Numbered from the stretch's first letter, positions 32,998-44,231 are shown. The stretch: 64,000 nucleotides of DNA from Acephala macrosclerotiorum (GCA_014904845.1 MU119428.1:28439-92438), one strand, 5' to 3'. Numbers and translations are program-made. Notes: a model not told the origin generated them from the letters alone.

Positions 32998-33367
32998 GTA
33001 TGAATTTACATGCTGCACCCGCCATAAGGCTGATAGTGTTTCTCTGGCACTGTAGGAGACTTTTAGGGCTTAATTAAAACGGTTTTATGAGAATTAAAAG
33101 TGATAAGAGCATAATAATAATATTATAATAAAGGAACTTTATTATATTATAAAAATAAACCTTTTGCAAATTACGAGTAAGGGCGACGACGCAAACGTAA
33201 ATTTTTAATAAGAGAGGCCTTGAGTATTTAGGAATAATTATAAAATACGACTTATAAAAAAAAATTAGAGACATCAATATGTATCAAAGGTTATAGATGT
33301 TTAAAGTCAAAGTACCTATCGTTTTTCTCGTCACGGCGGGTTTCTCGCTACGCACGGACGGACGTTA
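32998..33367 (+). repeat. type 1 terminal inverted repeat, right
   Basis: Runs from TGTATGAATTTACATGCTGC to CGGACGGACGTTA. Very A/T-rich in the centre, suggesting RIP-type decay. Same orientation as 18293-18658. Confidence 0.75.
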
Positions 33368-33724
33368 AACTGATCATAACTTTATATATCTTCGTGGTGG
33401 AGATTTAAGACCCCCAAACCATGAAGTCGTTCCAGCACGCAGGGTTTTTCGGCACGCAGGGATAGACGTTACCAATAACTTTCGCATTATTTCTACCACC
33501 CCTAGTCTTGGAGGTATTATTTTGACAACGTATGTACTCCTCTATCGATGTCCTTCAACCCCTTCCACTAGGACATTTCTTTGCGTGGTTTGGCTCCCAC
33601 GCTCTAAATTCATTTAAATTCTACAGTTCTCAGTAGTAGCAACGTATTCGGGAAGAACCTTTTCTGTTCCTATATGTAGTTGGGTCGGCGCTGCTGAAAT
33701 GTCTTCTCCGAGTTCAGACGGCTA

Positions 33725-34928
33725 TCACGGCCCTTCAAGACAGAATGGGATGTGCGAGGATATCTGAGCACAACCAACCAGGCTCACAAGCTCCTCCTTT
33801 CGTGGTGAATTTGTCAAGAAAGCGTGCTGGGACAATCAGAACATATAGGAATTGAGGATTCAAGTAACTCACCGACAGAAGTTCTTTGGCCGAGCTTGAT
33901 GCTGTTGAGTGTAGAAACCTGTCTGCTTGAGGAGACCACTTGTCGGGATGCTCCAAGGCCAGTCTTTCACGGCGGCGGCTGCCCCGCTCCATAAGTTGGA
34001 GCATCACGAAGCCTAAAGCTTCAGTGTCTTCGCGCATCTCGGGGCTTCGTGGACCAATATTGATGCACCCTTCAGCATTGGCTTAGATGAAAAGATTAGC
34101 AGGGCAAGCAATCCTTAGGTCGAGGAGGACTTACCGACTTTGACATCTCCGCGAAGAGACAGGAGTATAGTAGAACATGTAATATTTCGATGCATCATGT
34201 CTCGAGAGGCGAGCAAATCAAGTCCCATCAGCACCTACTTCTTCAGTATCAAAGTTCAAAGAGATTTGATAGGAGCAACTCACCTGGTGTATGATTGTCG
34301 CTATCTGAATCTCGTTCGGTGGGATAGCAGATCCATTGAGATCCGTCAGAGATATTGCCATGCATTCGGAAACGGTAAAGATCGCACCGTCACACACAAA
34401 TATTTCATAGCAGGTAAGGAAATTTTCATGTTTAACTTGACGAAGGGCTTGAGCTTGGTCATTGACCTCCGATCCAGCTATGCACTTCACCGCGAAAAGC
34501 TCAAATGTAGCTGGGTTCTTGCACGCAACAACTACTGACGCCCCCAATTCACGGCGGTATGCCTTGGTATAGTATTGCCATGGTGACGCTCTTCTCAGAG
34601 GCAAGGAGTCCAATGGTGGCTCTTCTGGGCTGCATATTTCTTGTGGTACAAAAAGAGATTCGGGTGCCTTAAGCTTTGGTGGAAGTCGAGGTGGAAGCAT
34701 GTCATAGACAACTTCGCCAGCATTGTCACCTGCTGTACCAGAGTCAGATTGCTCTTCATGCCGTATCCTCTTCCGCCACGTGGGGCTTTGAGGGTCGTCA
34801 TGTCGGTTCCTCTTTGGCGACGTGATGGCCTGAAGGGTTACGTCCCATTGCTTCTCAAGCCGAATTTTGCCTGGAAACTGTGTTATAGTCGAGTCCGATC
34901 TCTCTAGTCGACGAGCCATACTTGTCAT
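33725..34928 (-). CDS. protein-kinase-like protein (probable pseudokinase), at least 351 aa
   Basis: Minus-strand exons 34928-34284, 34234-34135, 34081-33873 and 33826-33725 total 352 codons. The kinase fold is recognisable: ELFAVKCI (VAIK-type lysine), QVKHENFLTCYEIF, a hinge segment SECMAISLTDL, then MMHRNITCSTILL in place of HRDxKPxN, VKVANAEGC in place of the DFG region, GPRSPEMREDTEALGFVMLQ (SPE/APE plus the D of helix F), and the closing KWSPQADRFLHSTASSSAKE-LLSHAFL. The catalytic Asp of HRD is Asn and there is no DFG, so catalysis is doubtful. The start is uncertain: an upstream exon beginning MRTATYLNWIMRSRDPL near 35100 can join at 34867 by a 124-nt intron that would replace the first residues listed here. 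Confidence 0.7.
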
Positions 34929-35547
34929 GATACGCGTAAAGGGAATAAAGTCGGTTGTAAGAGGTATGAAAGCGGGCCGTCTGTTTAAGGCTTTCGTAAA
35001 CTTGAGCCGGCTTGAGGAGTTCAAGAGCCCTCATGAGATTATCTCGGAGAGGGTCTCGACTTCTCATAATCCAGTTTAGGTAGGTGGCGGTTCTCATCAC
35101 GCAAGGAAAAGAGAACGGCTGAAATTGGAGTTGTTGCCTGAGGCAGAGAGAAGACTCCGCTATCTGATCACCTACGCCGAAACTGGAGCCGCTTGAGAAG
35201 ATGAGACAGGAGGTTGGAAAGGGCGCCTGCATCGACGACAGTTCTAACTAAGGACATCAAGAACATCATCAGGCACTTTTCTGATGATGGGCGATGGAAA
35301 ATGGATATCCAAAACAGAGCTCAGGAGCCAGAATTGTATGATCACCTCTCCAATGCCGTAGAGGCGGTAAAACTGGACGTATTCCACCAGTTCAAAGTCT
35401 GCCTTTGCTCGAAACGGACCCTGCAATCCTTTCGCAGCAATTTCTATAGACCAAGTCTATTCTCCCCCCCCCTCTCTCTCCTCCTCCCTCCCTCCTCTTT
35501 TGCTGCCTGCCTCGTCCTTCCCTCGCTCTGCCATCTAAATTGAAACG

Positions 35548-38108
35548 ATGAATATGCGATATGATATCCAGTATCACGCCACCGAGCAAGAGAGGAAGCT
35601 TGCCGAAGATAGAGAAGAGAATTTTCGAGGGACGGCTTGTGTCAGTCTAAGAAGGCTCATCTTTAAGCCCGAGTACTCGAGAGATGTTGACAAGAAGAAT
35701 ATTGAAAGGCTAAAGAGAATCTTCGCAAGACAAGGCTGTCTTCGATTATCACCATCTAACCATGTGCCAGCAATCATTACCGAGCAAGACCTGAAAGTTG
35801 CACTCCAACATTCAAGGAGGACGCTCGAAGATCTTCTTAACAGTGCGCAAGATGCACCTCCGAAGCTGACATTGCCTCCAAATTATATGCTTGAGTGCCT
35901 CCATGGCCAACATCGGATCCTAGCTGCTCTGGAAATCTTGACACCGAAAGAAGAATGGTGGACAGTGGATTTATACTTATCGGGTTTGACCTTGAAACCC
36001 TCTACAGTTGTTCTAGAGTGTCTGACAATATTCCCATCCAGCAATGAGTCCGGAGGCCAAGGCCGCCTTGAGCGAGGAGTACTCCAACTCGTTCAATTTT
36101 GCCGACGGCGAAATCTATGGAAAGATCCGGGACTACCAACGGCGAAATAAGCCCTTCGCTGAGAGGCGGTGGCGGGCGTACTTATCCAAAGGCAAGCAGA
36201 AAGGTCTGGGCCAGCTTCTAAGGAGAGAAAGGTACAAGGAGGCTTTCGATACCTTGCTAGTTGTTCGTGGTCTCTGGCCGGGGCCCGGATTCTCACTTGG
36301 TAATATGCAGGAAGTTCTAGCCATGCGATTTGACGACGTCTGCTAGGCGATTCTCACCGTAACTGTGTAGGCTGACCTTTTGAGCAGGAGATCCTACATT
36401 ATCTTGACCACATATGGCAGATATGGTCCTTCATCTTGGGCGGAGACGCGGATCTCATGCGCAAGACCGACCGATTCACCGTTGAAGCTTTGCAACTGAG
36501 AGCTCCGCAAGCATCGGGGGACGACCTAAGTCAGCTTAAAACACTCTTCGGCTCGGGCAAGCTCTTTCCCGAAATAAGAGAAGAGGAAAAGCGGCGGTTA
36601 ATCTGGAATAATATTCCAAGAATAGCTTGTCTCATCCCCTCGCTGTACACGCTCTTTGAAGACCTGAAGTTGCTGAGCCCATGTGTAAAGATCATCAAAG
36701 CCTTGATTGAGCCGCCCTTTAAGGGATCGTTGCATGACATGATGGAGCAGCAGTTCTCCGGCGCAAACCAGGCTCCTGGTGCGGTCGTTATGCAAGACAC
36801 CGAAACGGTGTTCAACCTGTGTGAAGGGAGTGCGACGGATCAGTTTGAATTCGGCTACCGACAGCTCTACCTCTTTGCACTGCGACATTTTCCCCGGATG
36901 ATCGGAGAATGCCCGAAGAAGGAGAAGGATCGGCCCAAGCCAACGATCGAAGAGCCTGATCCCGTGACTTGGTACCGATTCGCCCTCTTGGCCGATCGGC
37001 TGGGCTTCGATTCGGAAGTAGTTAGGCAGCTGAAGGCCGACGATCCGTACAGGGCCGAGGCTCGTAACTTCCTCCTGAAGCACAATCCTCCTGAGTTATA
37101 CACCTTCGACCCTCAGCTCTTCGAGGAATGCGTGGAACAGATGACAAGAACACGTCGAGCAGTCGTCGAAAAGGGCCGACAGTATATCAAGCCCCAGGTG
37201 GTGGTAGATGGACCCGGTGAACCCCTTCCACGACGGTGTGGTCGGTTCTTTCAGACTGCGTACGAGTACGAGCGGAACTACCTTTTCTTTGACGTTCTCT
37301 ATGACGCCACCGATGCGAGAGGGAAGGGCATCACATCAGTCTTTGTTCGGAGGTCAACATACTTCGCGTTCTTTGGCAGAGGCGTGCCTAGCGCCACGGC
37401 TGAGGCGCCACGAGGGCGACCACCTCGAAACCCGGAAGGTAATATGACTGGGGAAAGCGATGGGACATCTCCCCATAATGCCGAGCCCGGGCTAGCACCG
37501 CCCCAAGCCCCAGCAGCCGAGCCTTCAGCACGGAAACGAGCATGGAGAGACCGCCCGACGCCCCCGCCTCCGTCAAGCCAGGAACAGATGGCACTAGTGC
37601 CTGCTTCGCAAGCCAGCGAGAATTCGTCGAGCCAGGAACAGGTGGCACTGGTGCCTACTTCGCAAGCCAGCGAGAATGTATGTATTCATCCCCATTTTCT
37701 AGATTATGCTTCTCGGAAAACTGAAGAATGACGCAGGTTGTCACGCATCTTGGCGAAGGAGATATGGACCTCCCTAGGCACCGAATAGTCTTCCAGGTGT
37801 ATCAGAGGGGAGGTCTTCAAGACCAGGAGCGCTCTTTGTCATATAATGACCCTTCTGAGGTAAAGCGAGTAGCTACCAAGTATGTTCGAAAAGGCATGCA
37901 TTTAATGACGATGAGAGGCCGTGGCCTCACTCCAGAGAGGTGCTATGACGCGGTAGTTGGCGATGGTACATACACTGTAGTACTGGTACCAAGAGAAGAG
38001 GCCGAGATCAATAAATTACTGATCGCTTCTGGAGTGGGATCTGTCGCAAAAAATGAGCCTCAACATGCAACACCCGAGCCAAAAAAACGAATGATCACAG
38101 AGAGATGA
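35548..38108 (+). CDS. DUF3723 protein, 797 aa
   Basis: Exons 35548-35983, 36042-36337, 36388-37677 and 37737-38108 give 797 residues. The conserved DUF3723 blocks are present in order: CLRLSPSNHVPAII, MLECLHGQHRILAALEIL, WWTVDLYLS, the FADGEIYGKIRDYQ-RRN block, GLWPGPGFSLG, then HYLDHIWQIWSFI restored by the second intron. The C-terminal half includes FALLADRLGFDS, RCGRFFQTAYEYERNYLFF, a Pro/Ser linker with a near-perfect 17-residue tandem repeat (SSQEQMALVPASQASEN), and a final 120-residue domain. The molecular role of DUF3723 is unknown, but it is one of the recurring accessory genes of Starship giant transposons in filamentous ascomycetes. The gene is intact, unlike the recombinase at 44490. 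Confidence 0.85.
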
Positions 38109-38155
38109 CTTACTCATTTTGTAATATGAATACGAACTCATACCAGCACTGATTC

Positions 38156-38462
38156 TCGTGCTACCCATGATTCTCGTGTTAGCATGTGAGCTCGTAGAAG
38201 CTCAAAATCTCGCACGAGCCTATATGCTCCCACCAGCCCGTATGCTCCTACCAGCCTTGATGCTCATGCCAGCCTGGATTCTCGTACTACCCATGGTTCT
38301 CGTGCTAGCATGTGAGCTCGTAGAAGCTCAAAATCTCGCACGAGCCTGTGTGCTCCCACCAGCTTGTATGCTTCCATCAACCTTGATTCTCATGCCAGTC
38401 TGGATTCTCGTACAACCCATGATTCTCATGCTGGTACATGAGCTCGCACTAGCCTGTATACC
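38156..38462 (+). repeat. 126-bp minisatellite, about 2.4 copies
   Basis: Units start at 38156, 38282 and 38408 (last one partial). The core GTAGAAGCTCAAAATCTCGC is identical in the first two. Each unit is built from shorter CCAGCCTTGATGCTC-like words. The period is a multiple of three, so a 147-codon open frame runs through it (LVLACELVEAQNLARA repeats), with hydrophobic content; I do not accept this as a gene. Confidence 0.85.
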
Positions 38463-39256
38463 CATTGGGAAATCTTATCAGTTCTCGCGGATCGAGAGCT
38501 GGGTCGCAATTATGGTATTGGCGTGGATAACCAACGAGTGCCCCTCTTCCTCGCACGCCAAAGCTCCGTTTCGTCTTGCTGCAACCCCGTCAGTCGAGTA
38601 AAGGAGACGATATATGATCAGTCTGCCGAGCAGCCAAAGTTACCATCCGGAACCTCGATCGACGACCATCTCAGTTGTCCTCTTCAGGCCTAATCTCACT
38701 GCTGCCGATATGTGCTCTGTTTCAAAGAGGGGTAGGTGGACGAAGATGAAGGGTCATTGTCGGTTCGCTGTCGGAAGTCCTCACCGGCCAAATAGCTAGT
38801 TGCCTTAGGCAAACACAGAGGCAATCCCGACGCCAAGCGTACTGCACACCACCGTCCTTTGTGATTCAACGGTTATTTACGGGGATAAAATATAAAGCAC
38901 ACGAGCGAGCAAGCCAATAAAAATCGGGAGTACGTCAAGTTCAAGCTAATATATGAAACATTCTAGATTTTCACTATCACGTGCAGAAATTACGATCAAA
39001 ATGGGACTAGCTGATTAAATACATGTGACCTGAACTCCTTGCATGACGTGACCTCCACGACATCGAGCGGAGATCCCTCCGATAACCTTCTTCCTCGACT
39101 TAACAACGTCGTTACTGCAATCTGGCAGTAACAAATTGCACTCTTTGCGCTTTAAAGTCATTACTTGTTACGGACAGATTACTACATCCGCGCGCACAAT
39201 AGACTAAGGCCGCCGATGTCACCGATTTATTGTTTACGAAGCTAGATTGTGTAATT
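38463..39256. other. intergenic stretch before the Zn2Cys6 gene
   Basis: No supported gene. AT-rich around 38880-39010, with TATAAAG-like words near 38892. Confidence 0.4.
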
Positions 39257-41413
39257 ATGAATCTGGATTCGGCATCTAGCGGGCCCCCTCTTAAGCAGAG
39301 AAAGGAGAGAGCTGCCATCGCCGCGCAGGTAAGCCTTGTTTCTCTTCGCAGCATCGCGAGATGTGATCTACTATGTCGATAATTTCGCGGATATCCAAAC
39401 CCTCTAGATTGCATTGCGCTCCGGGACTGACCATTGCTATTAAAGGCCTGTGACACTTGCCGTTTGAGGAAGCAAAAATGTGATGAACAACGCCCGAAGT
39501 GTAGCCTATGCCAGAGGATGAAGCTAGACTGTCAGTATAGAGAGCCACCGCCGACCAAGAAGGACCAGACTCTCGTTGAAATTCTAGACCGACTAAAGTG
39601 CTTGGAAGGCAAAGTCGATCGAATTCCTATTCGAGCCCCGATACCAACCGGATTCGGCCCAGCGCAACCATCTCCTACTAGTCAGCCCTCTTTTAGCGCC
39701 ACAGTCGATGATCCAAGCTCATGTTCAGCTTCTTCTTCGCCTCAGAAGTCAATTCACAAGATGCTAACATGGCCTGCCATACAACAGCTCTTGCTGCAGT
39801 CTCTACCATCGAACCTAGGGGATTTGAAAAGTTTTGAGCAAGAAGGGTCGGCGTTTATAGTCCGGATGCAGAGAGGAATACCCAACTTACCTCTGGATGA
39901 AAGTTTGGAAGAGCGACCTTTTGTCGCCATGCAAACACAAGCAACCAGAGCCGCAGGAGGAGCAAGGATAACATTTCCCGCCTTGACACGGGATATGATG
40001 GACCGTTTAGCGACGGCGTACTTTGACACGTTTAACTTTATCTATCCCTTTATGGATAGACAAAATTTCACTTCGGATACCCTTGCGAGAGTACACACAG
40101 AGGGTTTCAATGGCGATACAGACTCAGTTATTGCACTTCTTGTCTTCGCGCTAGGAGAGCTAGCAATCGAAGGCACCTGTGGGAACCCGATTGAAGTACA
40201 TCAAGGCCGTCCGAGTGGTGTTAGGGGTGGAACGTCATCGAGGCCGCCAGGCCTTGCACTCTTTAATGAGGCAAGGAAGCGCATTGGATTCGTCTTGACA
40301 GGGTGTGATCTTGAAAATGTTCAGATCTTTTCCTTGGCCGCGCTATATTACGAATCTTGTTATCGTCACGTGGACTTCTGGAGACTAATGGTTTCTGCGT
40401 CTTTGGCATGCCAAGTTCTAGTTACTTGCAGCCCAATTGATTCGAATTCTCCGAGGGGAGACCTCATTAAGCGCGCATATTGGCACTGTGCGATTATGGA
40501 GACGGGTCTATACCTCGAACTTGACTTACCAGTTACTGGTATTATCGGACTTGAGGATCGAGTTGGTATTCCTAGCTTCAATACTCCATTTTGTGAAGCA
40601 GATCATCGTGGGAACCTATCGTCACATTTTGAGGCTTACTATGCTTCGCAGGTTGCACTCTGGCGATTGTGTACCAACCTAAACAACAACATTAACGACT
40701 CCATAACAAACACTTCTTTATCCAACGATGACTTTAAGGGAACTACACCCAGCTCCCTTAAGCAGCTCGCATCACAACTTACCCAGTGGCGTGGAATGCT
40801 TCCACGAGATCTTCAGTGGGCCGAAGATGATCCTGCCAGCTTCCCAACCCCTCAGCCCATGACTTTAGGGGGTTATAATCCACGAGTGGACCCAAACCTA
40901 TCGCCGACCCAAGAGAATTCTGGCCTGCCCCTCTTTACCACAGATCTGGACAGCGAACCCGTGCACTACCCTTACGCCTATGATATACAAGTGGCATTGT
41001 TGAGAACGAGGTACTACTACGCAAAGTACATGGTCTATCGCCCGTTTGTTTATAAAGCGCTGCACTTCCCTGAACAGATGACCCAAGAGGATGCAGAGGG
41101 GGTTGCAGAATGCTTATGCTCTTGTTTGAAGTGGCCACTCACGCTCTCTCCGACGTCTCGTCGCAAAAGATTGGTACCATTCCTATTTTGTTGGTCTCAA
41201 AGTTTCTTGGACATCCTTCTCATTTTCCACCTGACAAGGCATAACCCAATATTGCGAGACATACGAGCGCAACTTTGCGGGCCGAGATTCGAGGTCGAGG
41301 CTGACCAAACCGTGCAATTGATGCTCGACTGGATTAGGGACTTGAAAAGCAGTGATCCGATAGCGATGTGGTGCTGGAAGATCATGCAAGGCATTTACTA
41401 CTCGGATTTGTGA
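39257..41413 (+). CDS. Zn(II)2Cys6 fungal transcription factor, 679 aa
   Basis: Exons 39257-39328 and 39446-41413 (117-nt intron). The binuclear cluster is complete: CDTCRLRKQKC then DEQRPKCSLCQRMKLDC (C-x2-C-x6-C-x6-C-x2-C-x6-C), at residues 26-53, followed by linker and a coiled-coil segment (TLVEILDRLKCLEGKVDRI). The regulatory domain (Fungal_trans, PF04082 type) includes LATAYFDTFNFIYPFMDRQN, FSLAALYYESCYRHVDFWRL and YAKYMVYRPFVYKALHFP. The fungal Zn2Cys6 architecture implies nuclear DNA binding at CGG-type sites. Target genes cannot be read; the ferric reductase lies just downstream on the opposite strand, so convergent control is not implied. Appears intact. Confidence 0.9.
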
Positions 41414-41746
41414 AAATAATCATGGGAAACATACGGCAATTAATATGAGCTATTGATGTTATGTTTGAACGGCGTTCTAAATGCCAATAGCAAGAGCGTC
41501 TCTGTCCATTCTTCTCCCAGAGGGAGGAAACACTCGCTCACTCTTGACGTAAGTAAAATATAGTAATATCGATCGTGGCCGACATGTTTGTGGCCGATAG
41601 TGGGGCTCTTGGCTCGAAATCGTGGGTAGAACGTGGCTGACTTTTGTGGCATGGTGTGCATCCTTGTGTGTGAAAACTGGTAGGAAAATTTATTCTATGT
41701 CACGTGATGCTATCGAGCTCCAATCACCTCACACAGCCCGTTGGAA

Positions 41747-43462
41747 TTACAATGGGTGGAACGGCAACTCCTTCAAGTGAATATCCTTGTCCAACATCTG
41801 CCTTACGACCTCTCGGACCTGTTCTCCTACATGATTGTTCACACACACTTATGTTAAGTCGTCAGTCATGGGTACGGCATCTCTTCATAGCAGCCAGACT
41901 TACACGAGATCACACTTCGACCCTTTCTTCCTTCAATTTCAGATCTGATCAGATTCTCAACGTCGAGGCCTCGGTAATTCACTATAATACGGTCATGTTT
42001 GCCGACTCGACCGACCATACCGTGTTCCGCGCCGTTGGTAATGTAATTCCCGGTGACAAAGAGACGTATGTCAAGGACCTATCAGAAATGTGGATCAGGG
42101 ATGCTCTGACGGGTCGCCTTGATCAAACTTACATATTCAGAGTCTTGCTCGAGTAGGTCAGTCATCCATTGGCCCACCCATTTCAAGTGTTCTTCAGAGT
42201 GGTGGTCAGCAAGGGTTCTTCTGGAATCAACTAAGGCCTACCTTCAGAATCCACCTGCCAGAACAATGCGATCCTCCTTGCCTTTGCATCATAATTGTGA
42301 AAATTCCCAAGAAGCTGCTTCACGTAAGGCAACTGGCCAGCTATGCCAATACCCGTCGCGAATAACAAGACTGTTCCGTACTCATCGAGATGTATCTCCT
42401 TGCCGTAAGGTCCCTCAACGATGGCTCTCAATTCGGTGGATTGGGATGAGCTGCTGCCACTGGGAAGACTTTGCGTGAATCCTGTCTGCTGTTGAATGAT
42501 GAAGACGACAACGTCCCGATCTTTATCATACGGGTACCACCACGCGACCATGTACGGGTGCGACTGAAAGAAAGCGCTGTAGCTCGCTCCCGGGACGCAG
42601 AGGTATACGTATTGACCCGCTCGGTACTTCCAGGGCCTCGAGATCTTGGCATGGACCTGATAAGCATCCGGTAGGGATTCAATGGAGACTTTGCACGAGT
42701 ATTCCCAATTGCGGAAGTTCCGATAGAGTATCTGACAGGTCCGGAGAAGGTGCAAAGATGCCCATACGCAACATGCAACGAGGAGATATATCGTTGGTAT
42801 GCTAAGTAGCTTCCCCGGAACATGGATCCAAATAGCGGTCACGATAATCACTGCCAGAACCCGATGGATATTTAAGAAAATCTCATAGAAATGACGTCGC
42901 GCGATTGAAAAGGAGGTGATCAGAATGGCGGTCATCGCAGAAGCAGCCTGGTTCATCTGGTCAGTAGTCCTTGTCTCAGCGGGGGGAGACTCACCACTAA
43001 TGCCGCTACTTGAGTTGACGAGTGTAGGTTAGGCGTCTGTGATACCACGGCAAGAATCACATGAATCACTCCCTCGATCACGGCTACCCGCCCCATCCAA
43101 CGATGAATGGCATTGTAAGCCTCGTATCCAAGTCCGCAGCAACTGACGATGGAGTTCATATGACTTCCGAGAGCGAGAGGGACGAGGTTTACTATAGATA
43201 ACAGTCCTGTTCGCTGCAAGATCTTTGTACGATCATCCATGAGGCAAACGACATTGCCCACAAGGAGAGCAAGGACCAAGAGCGCATGATATCGAGTGGT
43301 ACCTCTTATATACTTGTGGGCCCGCGGATAAAAGACATGCTTAAGAAAATGGTACGTCACGTAGGTACGCAGAAAGCCGATCGAAATTCCCAACATGTAG
43401 AAAACAATTGAAAGGGCAGCAATGGCTGCAAGCGCCACGGCATACCATTGAATGATGTCCAT
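41747..43462 (-). CDS. ferric reductase-like transmembrane NADPH oxidoreductase (FRE family), 505 aa
   Basis: Minus-strand exons 43462-42995, 42956-42242, 42191-42133, 42078-41904 and 41847-41747 give 505 residues; the 38-nt first intron is short but in phase. The Ferric_reduct membrane domain has the paired haem histidines, IHRWMGR with GVIHVIL and FLNIHRVL with IWIH. The FAD domain shows YRAGQYVYLCVPG and SHPYMVAWW. The NAD-binding domain shows VEGPYGKEI, VLLFATGIGIAGQLPYVKQL and a C-terminal Cys segment. Function by family: electron transfer from cytosolic NADPH through FAD and haem across the plasma membrane to Fe(III)/Cu(II). The usual secreted N-terminal domain is absent, as in the compact FRE proteins often found as Starship cargo. 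Looks functional. Confidence 0.88.
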
Positions 43463-43639
43463 ATCCTTAGGGTCTTGGTGAGATTGACATAGTATGAAGA
43501 CCGGACGTACCGTGCAGGCGAAACGACGCAGGCACCGATAGATCGGCTTATGGGAAAGCGTTCAAATTAGAAGCCAAAAATTGCCACGGTGTTCAGCATG
43601 CTTGTCATCTTAATTGCATAAGAGGTTGGGCTCTAGTAA

Positions 43640-43716
43640 TGCGCTTCCAGAAGTGACGCCTCCAAAAATGGCCTCCAGAAATGGCGCCTCCAGAAATGGC
43701 GCCCCCAGAAACGGCC
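43640..43716 (+). repeat. 15-bp tandem repeat (GCCTCCAGAAATGGC-like)
   Basis: Four to five imperfect copies of GCCTCCAGAAATGGC, then scattered CCTCCAAAA-type words to 43760. Open in frame (SRNGASRNGAPRNGQ), but the frame has no ATG of its own, so I treat it as non-coding. Confidence 0.75.
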
Positions 43717-43910
43717 AGTCCCAAAATCACCTCCAAGACCTCCAAAAGCGGTGCCTCCAGGGTGGCAGGCCTGGATTTGTGACCAGATTCATCAAGAAGC
43801 TGAGGGTATACCCAGACTGCAGCTCTCTCTTTAGTCGACGATTAAATCACTAAAGCTTGATTTTCTAATCAGGTTCCCAGGCTAGGGAATCTCTGATACG
43901 CCAAGCATCC

Positions 43911-44231
43911 ATGTATAAACAACAGCGAAAGAAGAGGAATACTCAGGAGAAGTTTCGACGAAGGAAGATCAGCCTCGTCAGCAAAGTAGATGATCTTCAC
44001 CGCTTCTTTGGGGCAGATGTCTTCTTAGTTATCCGAAAGAGAGGTAGATACTATGCGTACATCTCAACAGAAGAGCTTCACTGGCCGCCAACTAAGGAGC
44101 AGATCGTGAGTCTCTTTACTGCCGTGTAAAGATAGTGACTGATAAACTCTCAGGAACAGAGCTATCCTCTACCAGAGATGAAGACCCCAGCGGACTTTGA
44201 CGTCATCAAAGGAGATGAGACGGCGATGTGA
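43911..44231 (+). CDS. MADS-like mini-protein, 90 aa
   Basis: Exon 43911-44105 and exon 44154-44231 (48-nt intron) give 90 residues. The core resembles a truncated MADS/SRF-type box: RRKISLVSKVDDLHRFFGAD then VFLVIRKRGRYYAYIS, corresponding to the basic helix (RKKTLLKKAYEL...) and the beta strands (cGv-V-l-ii--nGr-y-y-s). It ends TEELHWPPTKEQI, EQSYPLPEMKTPADFD, a tail I associate with small fungal proteins of this type. The N-terminal basic part of the classic box is only partly conserved, so DNA binding is an inference. It lies between the FRE gene and the recombinase, inside the putative Starship head. Confidence 0.65.

Larger units (their letters stand above)
29536..33367. mobile_element. 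3.8-kb unit with about 370-bp terminal inverted repeats carrying a HET-NACHT gene
   Basis: Left end 29536-29910 begins TAACGTCCTTCTCTACGTAG; the right end, reverse complement of 32998-33367, begins TAACGTCCGTCCGTGCGTAG. The two stay alignable for about 370 bp, sharing GCGAGAAACCC, GTACTTT-ACTTTAAACA, GATGTCTCTAATTT, GTCGTCGCCCT-like and AGTTCCTTTATTATA blocks, at perhaps 70-75% identity by eye. The only gene inside is the HET-NACHT-C2H2 gene; no transposase is seen. Non-autonomous DNA element carrying a host gene is inference; two independent MITE copies in opposite orientation flanking the gene is the alternative, but the clean nested insertion argues for a single event. Confidence 0.6.
29474..33471 (+). 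repeat. type 2 repeat end, copy E, split by an inserted unit
   Basis: The outer part is 33368-33471, ending GGGATAGACGTTA. The inner part (AAACCGAATCCTTGTAGAGA, AATAGCTAAAGAATAATAG) lies 4 kb away at 29474-29535. In copies at 15886 and 29290 these parts are continuous. The break holds exactly the unit 29536-33367, so that unit inserted into this copy. Confidence 0.7.

Noticed and set aside
38158..38601. 147-codon hydrophobic open frame
   Set aside because: It is produced by the 126-bp minisatellite; no splice sites, motif or independent coding signal.
41704..42156. 150-codon plus-strand frame
   Set aside because: Antisense to the last exons of the ferric reductase, whose conserved motifs fix the true strand.
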